DNA of 64,000 bases from Isoetes taiwanensis. Taxonomy: Eukaryota; Streptophyta; Lycopodiopsida; Isoetales; Isoetaceae. The notes under the pieces are model-generated. The model saw nothing but the letters and a program-made list of their open reading frames with translations. It was not told the origin of the DNA and ran no database searches. The translations under genes were made by a program, and so were the position numbers. Location: positions 3,147,867 through 3,211,866 of the forward strand of contig JAJEKV010000080.1 in assembly GCA_021234155.1 (NCBI GenBank). The letters run 5' to 3'. Position 1 is the first letter of the stretch; every line of letters starts with the position of its first letter. This document shows, piece after piece, positions 41,201-53,789 of this stretch.

Positions 41201-42825
41201 AAATGTTACACAATACAAGTGATATCATTAGTCAACGTTTTAAAAAAAAAAAAAAAAAAAAAGCCCAACATGTACACTCTAAGAAAGAAAAAAAAAAACA
41301 AAGAAACCAACAAATGGTTGGAAGGGTGCAATTTAATGAGCGTCACAATGTGCACATGCTAAGCACATAAAAACAACCCCTAACTTCATGCCCACGTCCT
41401 CACCCCACTTCATTTAGACGCAAGTAAAAAAAGACTACCGCAAGTTAATTTTTCACCGGCCGCGGCATAACAAAAAAAAAAATCAAAGAAAAGTTAAAAA
41501 AAAACTCCACACAAACAGACAAGGCTGCAGAGAGCAGAGAGAGGAGAGAAGAGAAGCGTGCACGCTAATACACACACAGGATGAGTAAATCGGAGTAACA
41601 CCTTCATTCCAAAGCCGGCACCTAGGCTTCGCCTCGGCTTTTGGGTGTAAAGATCGTCTCTAGATTGCCCAGAATGCCAAAAACTTGGCCCAATTTGGTG
41701 CAGTTTGCTTAGAATTTTGTCCAGGTTTGGAAAAACATCTTCTGTTCTTGCTTTCGCATTGTTGCCTTGAGTGCCTCGCAAGGTAAAGACTATTGCGCTT
41801 GTATTGAGGTTGATTCCGTTGTTTAATTGCCACAAAATCAGGGTTTCTCATCCCTGCACGTCTAAGCGGTCTACGTGGGTATGAGCTGGAGGGTATCGGA
41901 GCCCTTTCTGAAGGGAAAAGGAACATGGGCTTGGATTGAAAGGGGTGAATTTCGCCCATTCAAGCTTGTGGAGGATTGGACGAAGAATAGTGGCTAGTGG
42001 GTTCGTTGTACAGTGACGTTTTTTTGCGTTGGGAATCCTTCTTGTCCGCTTTTCCGTTCTTCCCTTTCCGGCTTTCTTGGTTTTCGTTTCCCCTCCATAT
42101 CCAAGTTTTATGCTGATTTGTTTTTATATATCTCGATTCTTTTCAGTTTATTGCGCTTGAAAATCTAGGGAAACAGGTTTCAAGCCGTTCTTTTTGGAAA
42201 ATTGGAGCAAGAATCACAAATACCTAATTTGAGGTCGATTTTTCCCGCAAATAGAACGCATTGATGGAATACGCCCTGCATAAAGAACTCTAGTACGCTT
42301 TCAATTAACCTTAGTGCTTTCGGGGAAAGTACTTTTCCACCTAACCGGTGTATGTGAAGATTTAAAGAAGAGGGCAACTGATGCTTCTCGCCCAACCAAG
42401 GATTCCTGAAAAGCCTCTATTGAAGTTGCATGCTTGTATAGAAGCTATTGCCTGACTGAGAGTTTTCAGGAAATTTGATATGTATATATGGTCTCTAGAT
42501 TTCTGGTGATTGTACAGGATCCTTTTCATTTTCGTTTCTCACTGTAAATACAAATTCGCAGCATTTTTTTGGTCTGCCGATTCAGGAAAAAAAAAAGCCA
42601 TTTTGTGGCTCACTGTAAGTATTTCATTTGGAAGCTCATCTATTTACTGTTAGGGAAATTGTACAGAGGAAAAAGAAAAGAACAGAATCTCAAAGACTTT
42701 CTCATGAAGCAGTCATTATGGATTTGTTCAATGGAGGAATGACTGGATATGGGGATTAGCATTTACGTTGGCAGAAGTAGGTACCACACAGAGAATTCAC
42801 TCTCAACTTCAGCAGCACAAGTGGG
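41201..42825. other. A-rich spacer and probable upstream region of the ATG18-like gene
   Basis: 41240-41510 has several long A runs. From about 42000 the sequence becomes pyrimidine-rich on the plus strand (TTCTTCCCTTTCCGGC), as plant 5' untranslated regions often are. I cannot place a transcription start or decide whether there is a 5' UTR intron. Confidence 0.35.
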
Positions 42826-45800
42826 ATGAGGAATGACATGGGCTTGCAGACACGGAGTGGCCGTGGTGGAGCAGGATGTGTTAGCAACGGCAATGGCAGC
42901 AAATTCACTTGGCGGTCCATTTCTAGCTACTTGAAAGGAGTCTCTTCAAGTGCTGGCAATATTGCAGCAACTGTAAGGACAGCAGGTGCATCTATTGCAT
43001 CTTCAGCATCTCAGTCAGATGAGGAGAAGCACCGTGAACAGGTCAGCATCATGTATTAGGCCAATAATTTTACATGTTATCTCATATATAATAACTTATT
43101 TACACGTTATGATGATAATATTCTACCTCCTATTTCTATGTACTTCTCAATCGAGATTTTATCTTCTCTCAGGTCAATGCAAATTATGTATTTTTTTCTT
43201 GCTAAAGGAGTTACAATCTAGATTTATTTCTATGTTGAGTCAAATGTATTTATGTCTGTATGTTTTGTCTGTCAGGTGCAATGGGCATCTTTTGACATGT
43301 TGGAGATTGCTCCAGCACTTGCTCGCCATGTTCTATTGCTTACCTACATGAATGGGTTTCAAGTATGGGATGTGGAAGATGCTAGCGATGTGAGAGAACT
43401 TGTCTCTAGACGGGATGGTCGTGTTGCATTTTTGCACCTTCAACCATGGCCATACTCAGTTGAGATTGGGGACTTCAAAGGAATGCAGCCCTTGCTGCTA
43501 GTTGCTACAGGGATCTTGCCACCAAAAAGGGGAGCCTCAATGCCTGGAGGGTTTCCAGGAGGTTTGAATGGCACCGTAACCGCAGATATGGGTGATGGTA
43601 GTTTTGTCCCTTCTGTTGTTCGCTTTTATTCTTTACAAAGTCACGCTTTTATGTACATGAGTTGAGATTTGGGACTGGTATCTGCGCCAGCGCGTTGCAG
43701 CTCAAGGATCATTGCAGTAGCTCTTGCTGCACAGGTATAATTGCTCATTCATGTGAGCATGTACATGCCTGTAACTGTGCAAACTAATGTATTGTTATAC
43801 GATGCAGATTTATTGTTTTGATGCAGCAACACTCCAAAATACGTTTAGTGTCGTTTCTTATTATATCCCACCTCAGGCAGGGCCAGTGAATGGCTATGGT
43901 GCATTGGCGTTGGGTCCCAGGTGGATGGCATATGCTGCCAACCAGCCTCTCATGTCATCAGTGGGCCGTATCCCCCAGCACCTTAGCCCCTCTCCAGGCA
44001 TAAGTCCATCCACGTCTCCTGCAACTGGTGGTTTTGTTGACTATGCAAGGGAGTCAAGCAAGCAACTTGCAGCTTTAGGATACAAAACTTTGTCCAAGTA
44101 TTGTTCTGAACGTCCTTCAGATGGTGTAGAATCCGAATATGCTGGGACTGTAAGAAATTTATGGTTTCAGGCTGGAAATAGTCCAATTGGTACTTTTGTT
44201 GACACTTAATTCTTTTACAGGTGATTGTCCGTGACTATGTAAATAGGAAAGTGATTGCACAGTTCCGAGCGCATTCAAGCCCAATTTCGGCTCTCTGCTT
44301 TGACCCCAGTGGAACACTTCTTGTCACTGCGTCAGATGGGCACAACTTAAATGTTTTTCGCCTAACACCTACAGCACATGATAATCTTACCAGTCCTCAC
44401 ACAAGTTCATCATTTGTTCACCTTTACAAGCTTTGCCTGCGGGTCTTACAAAATGCGGTAAGTGATCTTTGTGCAGTTTAGTGAAGACATAGATTGGTTT
44501 TTTACAAGTTTACATTTAGCCTTTGGATCTTTCTCAAAGCACCACTACACAATGACATGCATGTAGGCATGCCTTGGTAAGATCAATCATTATGATATAT
44601 AAACTTGTGACATTTATGATGTCTTTGATTCAATTAAGTTTATGGCTTAAATGCCAATGTTGGGTTATTTATGTTGACATTTAGGTACTAGAGTTAAATT
44701 ATCATGAGTCTAATTTCTTTTTGTTGTCTTTATCTTTTAACTTTATTTGATAGATATTCCACCTTCTGTTTTCAGATTATACAGGATATCAGGTTTAGCT
44801 TAGACAGCCATTGGATTGTTGTTAGTTCCTCAAGAGGAACAAGTCATCTATTTGCTATTTCACCCTTTGGAGGAGTTGTAGGCCCACATACTCATGGTGC
44901 CTGCTCCATTGACCCATTTAACGGTCCATCCATAATGCCCACACCTGCATATCCGTGGTGGTCAAATGCTGGGCCAGTCAGAGCTTCCCAACAGGCCCTC
45001 CCTCCGCCACCACCTCCACTCACATTGTCAGTTGTGAGCAGAATAAAAAATGGTTTTGGTGGATGGCGGGTAACTTATGGCAGTAGTGGTCCTGCTGGTG
45101 GTGGTGCAGTGGCAGCCGGTTTCCATGATGGGAGTGGTATACATGAACCTGGAGGAGCTGTTGCTCTGAAAGACAAACTTTGGGTCCCTCTCCTCATCAG
45201 GCTATTTGGTAAAGGTACCTTCTTCGCCCTCCACAGCATCAGAATGTGGGTATAGTACTGAAGGGTCAAGTAGTCCCAGCCAATCACATGATTTGGCGCT
45301 CTCTTGTTGTTGAACCATCAGAGAAGTGGGATGTCTGTCGAGACTTAATTGGGCGGAGCGGGAAGAAAGGGTTGAACATCTAGCAGGTTCATATACTTTG
45401 CACAGATGTTGAAAGTTCTTCAGGTGGCAGCCTATCTGGATCAATGCAAGGGAAGATAGGAAAGAAGGGATGACAGCTGATGAGCTGAAACGGTGGTACA
45501 TGTCTAATGCTGAAGTGCAACAAATTAATCAATCCAGACCGTTACCCGATCTGGACCAAACCTAATGTATGTATTTTAGGCACCTTTTTTTTGACCTGTT
45601 TATGTGGAGCTTGTTTGTCTCATAGAGCAAATCACTTTGCAGGTCTATTTTCATGTCATGCTGTTTGATAGTTCCATAAAGGATAGCATGGATGAATCAG
45701 AAATAGAAAACATTCCACCGAGTAATTGAAGTTCGTCGCGAAAGACTTGAAGCCATTGGTGGAAACACTTCAAAGAGTTCAAGGTTCTGGGTAAGATTCC

Positions 45801-46490
45801 ATAATGGTTGATTAGTAAACCTGGCATTGAATATTTGGTTGCAATGGGCACTGAGCACTTGAAACCTTTATGAAAGTGCATCTGGCCTGATTACCTGGTA
45901 TTTTCGAATTGTATTTTTGCATCTAGGTTAGTTCGCATTTGTCCTTTGTTGTAGTGAAAGACACTTCTGTTAATGCTTGGTTATTGGTGACAGAATGAGG
46001 CCATATGAAACAGTTTCTGGGTCATCAAAGCCGCAAAGCATACATTTTATGGATGAGAGTGTAAATGATGATTTAAGATTTGGTGAAGTTCACATACAAA
46101 GGTCTAGCAGTGGGAGTAGCTTCAGCTCTGAGGGGCCTATAGCTGATGGAGCATATGTACAAAATGGCTATCATCATAATTATCAAGGTAGGTCTCAAAT
46201 GACCTGTACATTGTCCTAATTGGGTTTAGGCTGGTATAAACAAACAAGATTTATTTGCTGCAGATTTTCCAGAAGTCTTTCCATTGGGTGCCTCCTCTTC
46301 ATTTGAGTTGTCTCCTCCTTTCCAGTATCATCCGAGTGCAAATTCACCTCACCTTCAAAGCGCCATCTTTTTAAATCAAGTGAGCACAATAATAGTTTTA
46401 GGACAAAGATTGTTTCAGGTGATCCTTCCTTTGAGCCCGTCTCCCGTCGGATATCATTAATTGCAAAATGGGTAATGATATAGCTACTCA
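42826..46490 (+). pseudogene. ATG18f/g/h-like (BCAS3-type) WD40 gene, indel-damaged
   Basis: Known members are WD40 beta-propellers with a BCAS3 domain, implicated in autophagy and phosphoinositide binding. Visible exons are 42826-43041, 43276-43734, 43808-44149, 44221-44457 and 44776 to about 45570, with GT-AG borders. Family landmarks in order are WRSISSYLKGVSSSAGNIA, VQWASFDMLE, LLTYMNGFQVWDVEDASDVR, RCSSRIIAVALAAQIYCFD, LGPRWMAYAAN, LSPSPGISPSTSPA, FRAHSSPISALCFDPSGTLL, SSSRGTSHLFAISPFGG and VSRIKNGFGGW. The C-terminal part continues in pieces (45642-45790, 45985-46186, 46264-46480). Damage: an in-frame TGA at 43663-43665 with a compensating shift about 30 bp later, a distorted YKLCLRVLQNA segment at 44430-44457, and further single-base shifts near 45190, 45290, 45535 and 45735. 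At least six lesions in about 2 kb of exon, compared with one in the neighbouring gene, suggest a true pseudogene. Introns are retained, so it is not a retrocopy. Confidence 0.8.
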
Positions 46491-49400
46491 ATCAACTAAA
46501 GTTGAGAACCACCTGAAGATGTTGAAGGTGCTACTAAAATTATTTCAGTACACACTAAACTGGCATGCTCTGATGATGACAGTTGTGCATGCGATATGTA
46601 GGCTCTATTGAGGTAAGAATGAACAATAATACACCATTGTTTCATAAGTGTTGAAATTTGAAGAGAACAAAGCAATCAAATGTCTATGACCAGATTTGCA
46701 ATAGAATTTATTTCTCTTGTACATTGCTTGCATTTAGTGGTATGTTTTTTAATAACATCATGTGGATGAAGGAAAATGCTGCAGCGGGAAATGTTGAGGG
46801 CGGAATAAACAAAGAGGAAGAATGCAGGTCAAATGATGATGCATGGGAAGGTGCTTTTATTTCCTTTCTGTGAAGAAGGTAAAGATGGGCTTATTCTGAT
46901 TCAGATGCTGTTAAGTTCTTTTGAGCTAACAATAATAGCTGTGATGCAGATTAATTGATTCCTGAATTGCTGGCACCTACTTTCTAACGTACAAGCTTGT
47001 TTACAAGCTGGCATCATTGTTGCTTCATCTCCTTTCTTCACGTGCAGGCGACATTTTTTATCATATAGACATCTTGGTTTAAAATCGACCTTCGACTTGT
47101 GAAATGAAGATTGTGGTTATAGTTTCAACTTGGTTCTATTTTGCCGTCAAGTTTTTGCTGCTTACATATTGCAGAGACATGCTTCAGTGGTGACTACCTA
47201 TGTACATTTTTATCCAGGTTTATTATGAAGGTACAGAGGTAAATTCAAATTATAGTGAAGAATAAAGTGGACTTCAGATGCAGGCAGTAATTCAATGACG
47301 ACGTAGTCCTGATTTAGGCCTCTTGTATAAATGTATTTGGCATGGAGGTATAAGGTATGGATCCCAAGGGTCCAGATTTGTCTCAACTATTGTATTCATT
47401 CTTGCCTAATCTTTCCCTTGTTCACTAATTCTGGGACAGCATTCAAGGCATCATTATTTATTCCATGTTTGCTCAATGTCTGGCTATTGCCTTCGGAGTA
47501 TAGAGAATCACGAGTACAATGCATTATAAATGAGGAGCAATACAATGGAAGCCTTATTAAATTCTGGTGTGAATTGTTTTCGGGACAATGAAAGAACATC
47601 TTTAACGTCGACCCAAAACTAGAAGAATGAACCTTCTGGAATGCATCATGGATCTACCACCTTACTCATCACATTCTAGTATATATTATATTATATTATA
47701 TTATATCAATATGATGGTGTGATCAATCAGGCTTGTACTTGGTACAGAATGATTCCGGAATGGACTTGGGTGTTCCAATGTATGTCTATCTATCTATGTA
47801 AACCATTTATCAACCCCCAAAACAATGTATTTTGAGGGCAATTGTGAAGGTGCGTGCAATATGTGTACCCGACGACTGGAATTATTGGTATTACACATCC
47901 AACGTACATGAAATAAAAAAGATAAAATTACCAAAATGCCTCTATGTTTTGTAAAAATTACCAAAATATCTTTATAAAAATAGGGCATTTAGCTAAAAGT
48001 GTAACTTCTTTATATGATCCAGCCTGAAAGTGGCCTTCAAAAAACTTATAGAGGACCACACGACCGGACCACATGACCTGTCCAATGGCAGTAGAATTAT
48101 CTAAAATTAAGTTGGGATCTTCAAGTTATAGTGCTTTAAATACGTATCTTAAAACACAATTGAAAAGAGCTAACTGCAATCCAATTGTGCTATAAATGCT
48201 TGACTGCTCCTAAACCTCGAAGAGTTCACAATGTAAACCTATCAAGCAAGAAACAAGCTGGGTCAAACAAAAAATCCTCATCACAGTCTTATCACACATT
48301 CTTATCAAACAAGAAAACCGGATCATATCATAGAAACCTATTTCTAATAGGTATTCAATGTGTCTAATACCATCCTTATTGTAGCCATCGGAAAAAGATT
48401 TGTTGGATAATTGATGTATTCAATGCGTCAAATACTAAAGGACAGATTAGATGCCCCATTTCTTGGAATCGAGGTCCTAATGGGGAATTCAAGAAAAATC
48501 ATCGATTTGTAAATGAATGGCAAACCAACACCAAAGACAACATGCAAAAATGAGTTGCAAAACATACAATAATATATGATTTGCAAACCAACACCCAATT
48601 GTCCCCGTATGCTTCCCTTTCCGGAGTAACCAACAACACTTCTCACCAAATTGGCTTTGTGATAATATAGAATGTATGCTCCTTATACCTACTGAAAAGC
48701 ATATGGCTCCTAATAGCATAGCTCATAATAGCATATAGTAAGGGCAATGTGCTTTGTGATGAAACATGCATTCCGTTGTCAGTTTTCAGGAAATTTAAAC
48801 ATTTTTGAAGCTAAATATAGAACTACATAATTCTCCAAGAAGTACATGAAAGGTTCACTCAATTTTACACATTTGCACTTGCAAATACCTACTTGACTAA
48901 GCTTCTACTGCAAATAAGTCTAGCTAATTTAGAACATCGGTTGTCTTCTGTGTCTCGTCAATGTGCAAAAGACATGTATGGACAATACCGGATTCATGTC
49001 TTCATTTTGTATAAGTAGGTTGGGCGCTGTGACTTTGCGCTTTACCAAGCTTGAGGTAAGTTTGATTGTCTTTAGCAGCAGTTATCTGCATCTGCACATA
49101 ATAAGAAACATTCTTCCAAGTACATTCCTGTCTAATCAGTACAGGACAAGAAATACGTGGCACATAATGAAAAGTGGAGGGTAAAGTTCAGCTGTCGAAA
49201 TTCGAGAATGAAAAAGGGTTATGTGATGATAAGGGCAGAAGTGTAAAGACAAATTTAGGGTTAGATGTCTCGTGATATTGGGTTTGCTTGTGACTTCATT
49301 TAGGATCTATGATGATATTATACTAGGAAGAGTAAATTCACCATGACTTTTATAAACATTTTACGTATAGTGTTCTTGTATTGTTGTTGACTATATTTTA

Positions 49401-50161
49401 ATTCAATTTTATCTTTCAGAAAGAAAAAAAAAACATTTTTTATTACGTATATTTGGTCACGATGTTGTGGGCCAAATCAACCGTGTTGAAGTAGTGTATC
49501 ACTTTTATTTAAACGTGTACACGAACTATTCCTTAGCTACCCTGAATGATATCCGCACACACCGTAAAAGCTTTTTAAACACTTTTCGGAAAGATAGATC
49601 TCGCTATTTCTGGGTTGTTTCTATCTCTAGTTTGCCGGCTTTTCTTTTCCTAAAACCTCCCCTTAATTCAAAACAAGGGAGGAGTCGGATTCAAGTTTCT
49701 TTCTGGACGGCTGTAGGAAATTTTGTAGCTATCAACGAGAAATTCCAGTTCTTTCTACATTGCTACGCTGTTTGAGTTCTTTCGTTGTTTTAAGCAGTCA
49801 GTGTTTGCCTGCAAATTGAGCATTCTTTCCCGCCTATGGAGGTTGAATTACTAATTTCCAGTTATCGAAAGACAGGACTGCACCTTTCAGAGTACCGGTA
49901 ATGTGATTCCACTCATTGCTACTGGAATCTGGACCTGTCTACCCAATAATTCTTTTTTTGTGTTTCGCAAAATTGAGTTACTATGGAACATCTTTATGTT
50001 CTATACACTAAAGATACTCATTTTATGTTAAAAATGATCCGTTTTTATCAATAGAATTATTCGAGATTTCTCTTCTTGCTGTGTAGTCGATACAACAATC
50101 TTTCGTTAATACCTTCCTATACAGGGACTGGTAGTTCTGGTGTGAGACATAAGGCTTAGAC
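46491..50161. other. Intergenic region
   Basis: AT-rich sequence between the ATG18-like and Sac1-like genes. A short TTATA microsatellite lies at 47680-47705. A pair of AAAATTACCAAAATN motifs lies at 47927-47970. The stretch 49460-50160 probably holds promoter and 5' untranslated sequence of the Sac1-like gene. No coding sequence can be supported. Confidence 0.45.
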
Positions 50162-53100
50162 ATGGAAAGAGAGATGGCTGAGTATTTGCAACAGTCAAGG
50201 ATCTGCACTTCCATGCGCCTATGGGAACTCCCTGACCAGTTCATATTTGAGCCAACAGATGGTGGACCACATCCAGTTCTTGCAATAAGCCGCCCAGATG
50301 GAGAAGTGCAGTTGATTAGTAAGTTGTTCAGCTTCATCATTGTGCATTCTTATCATGACCGAAAAGTATCAGGGTATATCTTCAATGCAAGCAACTTAAC
50401 GCAGTCTGCTTTATAATGTTGCAGGTGAGTTGCCTAACCTTTCTAGTCAAAAAGCACTAACAGCTACAGAGGTCTTTGGTGTGGTGGGATTAATCAGGCT
50501 GTTAGCAGGTAACCATTTTGCTCATTTTGTTTGTGGCAAAGATTCTCATTTTGCTGATTTTGCTGTCTGTTCTTGAATGTAAATAAACTGCAATGTCACG
50601 TAAGTGGATCATTTGGCAGTTATATAGTACGAAACATAACTTTTTAGCTCATATAACCTATTGATATTAGTTCAAATAATATGGGACATAGCAAAGCGAA
50701 TTTTGACCACTTTGATTGATTTATTTTAACCTTACTAGAAAAATCGACCCACACTACAGCCGTTTGCAGCATTAGCTATTTGATCATTGAAAGTTTGACC
50801 TTAAACTTGTTATGTGGTTCTCAGGTACTTACATTCTGGTATGCACTGCCAGAAGTCAGGTTGGTAATTATCACGGTTCTCCTGTTTTCCGTATAACTTC
50901 TATGAAGTTTCTAGTCTGCAATACCAACCTCAAAAATCTCAGCATCCAGGAGGTATTTATGAGCTCTGAGTTTTCTCATATTTGCCCTGGTTCATTTATT
51001 TTTGTCCTTTTCCTATCTTGCAGAGAAAGGATGAAGCACATTTTCTAAGTCTGTTGAAAACTGTTGTGTCAACACCTGGACTATATTTTTCATATGATAC
51101 GGATTTAACCCTCTTGTATGTTTCCTGCACGTTCATGTTGTTAACTCTGGACTGCAACCATTTGACTCATCTTGATTGCCTGTTTACAGCAGACAAGTTT
51201 CAAACAACATGGGAACATCAAGAAGAGCTCAATCACTTTGGAAGCAGGTGGGGAAGTTACTAGCTTATCTGTCAATTTTTGATATAGAAACCTTACCAAT
51301 TTTGTATGTAAAGGCTGAACCCAGGTTTACATGGAACAAGCATTTATTGGAAGAGTTGATTGAGGCCAAGGTATCCTCTTTCCTTGTCAATTAACAGTTT
51401 AAACAGCTTTTGGAATCCTACTAATATGTTCATTGTGATTTTTAGGCGGAGCCCTACATTTTACCCGTGATTCAGGGCAATATCCTTTGGGTTTTAGGAT
51501 CACCCATGGTTTCATTTAAACCGGATCATATACTCAATAGCATATATTTGAATTAAAATAAACTCTGCCGTACCAGCCAGTGGAGATGTACACTTTAAAA
51601 CTGAGCATCTTAACAATAGCTACGTTTTCAGACAGTGCAAGCCACAATAGGCGAAAAGTCCCTTCGTGTTACATTGATCTCAAGGCGGTGTATACGCAGA
51701 ATTGGTGAGCAATTTTCTTCTGGAAGATGAGATATTTATTTTTAATCATTGGATATTACAATGGCTTTGGGGAGACTATATTTTAAAGGTCTACTCTACA
51801 GGCACCCGCTTATGGCGAAGAGGTGCCGATATGGAAGGATCTGTTGCAAATTTTGTTGAAACAGAACAGCTGCTTGAAGTTGATGGCTTTGTAGCTTCAT
51901 ATGTCCAGGTATAATATAGAATCAGGTATACTGAGAGATGTTATCTGTTGCTCCATCATATGCTATAATATTTTGCTCTATTGCAATTTCAATCTGTTGT
52001 TGCAGATCCGTGGATCAATTCCTGTTCTGTGGGAGCAGATTGCTGATCTCACATATAGGCCTGAAATCAAGGCTATATGCCTTGATAAGACAGTAAGTAC
52101 ATGATGTTTCAGCCATAATGTAGTTTATTATCATCATTATCATCATCTTGACTTGATTGATAGCCCAATGTCGCATTAACGCCATTTCCAAGACCTAGAG
52201 GCAAGATACGGTTCTATTCTTGCCATTGATCTCATCAATCAGGTATAGTGGAAGCTTGGATCCATTTTAACTGGCATTGACATGGATCAACTCTGACTTC
52301 TTTCGGTTTCAGCAAGGAAATGAGGCTGTACTTAGTTTAGCATATGCAAATGCAATGGAGAAGTTGGTCAATCATAAGTTGCGGTAATAGTTCTTCACCT
52401 TCCTTACATATTTTACTATGTGTCTAGAATACAGAACAAAACCAATTGCAATTCGTTTTACAGATATGTCCCGTTTGACTTTCACCACATCTGTGGACAG
52501 ATGCATTTTGAGCGACTTTCTATTCTCTATGATCAGATTGCAGATGACATTAAACATCAAGGGTTTGTGATATTTTTGAGTCCATGCTAAGGCTGTAAAT
52601 GGTGTCCAATTTGATGCTATGCTGCTCGTTGGATTTGCTATATAGGTTTTTTCTTGCTACCACCTTTGGTGACATAATTGAAGAGCAGAAAGGGGTTGTA
52701 CGTACCAATTGTGTTGACTGCTTAGATCGAACTAATGTTACCCAGGTGCACAATTAGTTCTCCATAGCTTATAACTTGATGCACACTGTTACACAATAGC
52801 TGCACGTCTTTACTTTATGTCCATGACCTGCAGAGTCTCTTCGCACGGCGATCCCTGGAAAGCCAACTTCGACAGTTGCAGGTTTTAAATTCCTTAGAAA
52901 CAATCAATCAACATCCAGAATTTGATGATCAATTTAAAATCAGTAAGTATTTGGCATCTCAGGCTGGCAGGCTTAAAATCTGACTGCATTGTCAGGTTGT
53001 GGTGCATGGTTGATAATCTAAGATGAAATGCATGGATGTGGATGTTGGTGTTTCAGTGTGGGCAGATCATGGTGATGAAATCAGTATGCAATATTCAGGA

Positions 53101-53789
53101 ACACCAGCTTTAAAGGGTGATTTTGTCAGGTATCTTGGAATAGCTCGCGCCTGATGCAACATGAAAATCATTACGACTTTTAAACTTTTCAGGTATGGGA
53201 GTCGCACAATCTGGGGATTTTTAAGGGATGGCTATAGTTCTCTTGCCCGTTATTATCTTAATAATTTCCAAGATGGTACTCGACAAGTAAGCAAAACTAT
53301 CCATGATTATTGTTATACTTTCCTTCATTGATTGGTGGGTTTATGGTACAATAACCTTATATTTTGTGCTAATGCTCAGGATGCCCTTGACCTTATAACT
53401 GGCCACTACAATGCAAGCCCTCTCAAACCTTCTCCATTCCAGTTGAATGGTTTTGAAGCAATAGCAGTAAGTTTGCCTCCGGAGTTTTTATTAGAAAGTT
53501 TGCTATGGGTCCTGATAGATTTTGTATGCAGTATCTTCCATTTGCTTCAATTCTGACAGTAGCAGGGTTAACCTTGACTACAATCTCATTACGGCAAGGT
53601 AATTATTCTGTATCTTCTCTCTCTTCCAAGAGCACTAAACCTCAATCAGGGTTTCCTGCAGTGCGTGAAGACATTTCCCACTTTTTCTATTCCGTTGTGT
53701 GGGGAGGGTTGACTGCCGGTTTGATGGCAGTTATTAAAATAAATGGACGCCAATTTTGCAGCAGACCTCGCCTTTGTAAGCTATGTTAA
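50162..53789 (+). CDS. Sac1-type phosphoinositide phosphatase (plant SAC6/SAC7/SAC8 group), 20 exons
   Basis: The enzyme removes phosphates from phosphoinositides, chiefly PI4P, at ER/Golgi-type membranes. Exons are 50162-50318, 50425-50508, 50825-50952, 51024-51115, 51190-51247, 51314-51370, 51446-51479, 51624-51704, 51802-51908, 52006-52092, 52164-52242, 52313-52383, 52464-52562, 52646-52745, 52834-52942, 53057-53129, 53193-53286, 53380-53466, 53532-53598 and 53662-53789. They total 1,792 nt; allowing for one extra base this is 596 residues, the family's usual size. Landmarks are [88 protein letters not shown], the catalytic CX5R loop in [16 protein letters not shown], and [26 protein letters not shown]. 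Two C-terminal hydrophobic segments (53532-53598 and 53662-53789) and CSRPRL follow, fitting a tail-anchored membrane protein. Exon 11 is 79 nt where 78 keeps frame: an extra base near 52179. Intron 7 is U12-type. I chose the first ATG because it gives the family's usual N-terminus. Confidence 0.93.
51480..51623 (+). other. U12-type AT-AC intron
   Basis: Between exons 7 and 8 no GT-AG pair gives a good protein. The exon ends CAGGGCA and the intron begins ATATCCTTT, an exact match to the U12 5' splice site. The 3' end has ATCTTAAC (51607-51614), close to the U12 branch consensus TCCTTAAC, ten bases before the terminal AC at 51622-51623. Splicing joins A to GT, giving VIQG-S-FQTVQA, which is the family's conserved VIQG(N/S)FQ motif. 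The intron is 144 bp, phase 1. Confidence 0.9.
52164..52242 (+). other. Exon 11 of the Sac1-like gene with a single-base frameshift
   Basis: The exon encodes PNVAL then [21 protein letters not shown], but the two parts are in different frames because one extra A stands in the TTAACGCC stretch (about 52178-52180). Without it the exon is 78 nt and phase 0 at both ends. In the unshifted frame translation stops at TGA within the exon. No alternative AG or GT nearby fixes it. It could be a sequence error or a real null lesion. Confidence 0.8.

Noticed and set aside
43983-44186. Minus-strand frame inside the ATG18-like gene
   Set aside because: Shadow of exon 3 on the opposite strand.
51481-51623. 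Reading the phosphatase intron 7 as GT-AG using GTTTTAGG at 51491
   Set aside because: It inserts NILW and breaks the conserved VIQG-FQ motif, whereas the AT-AC borders give an exact family match.
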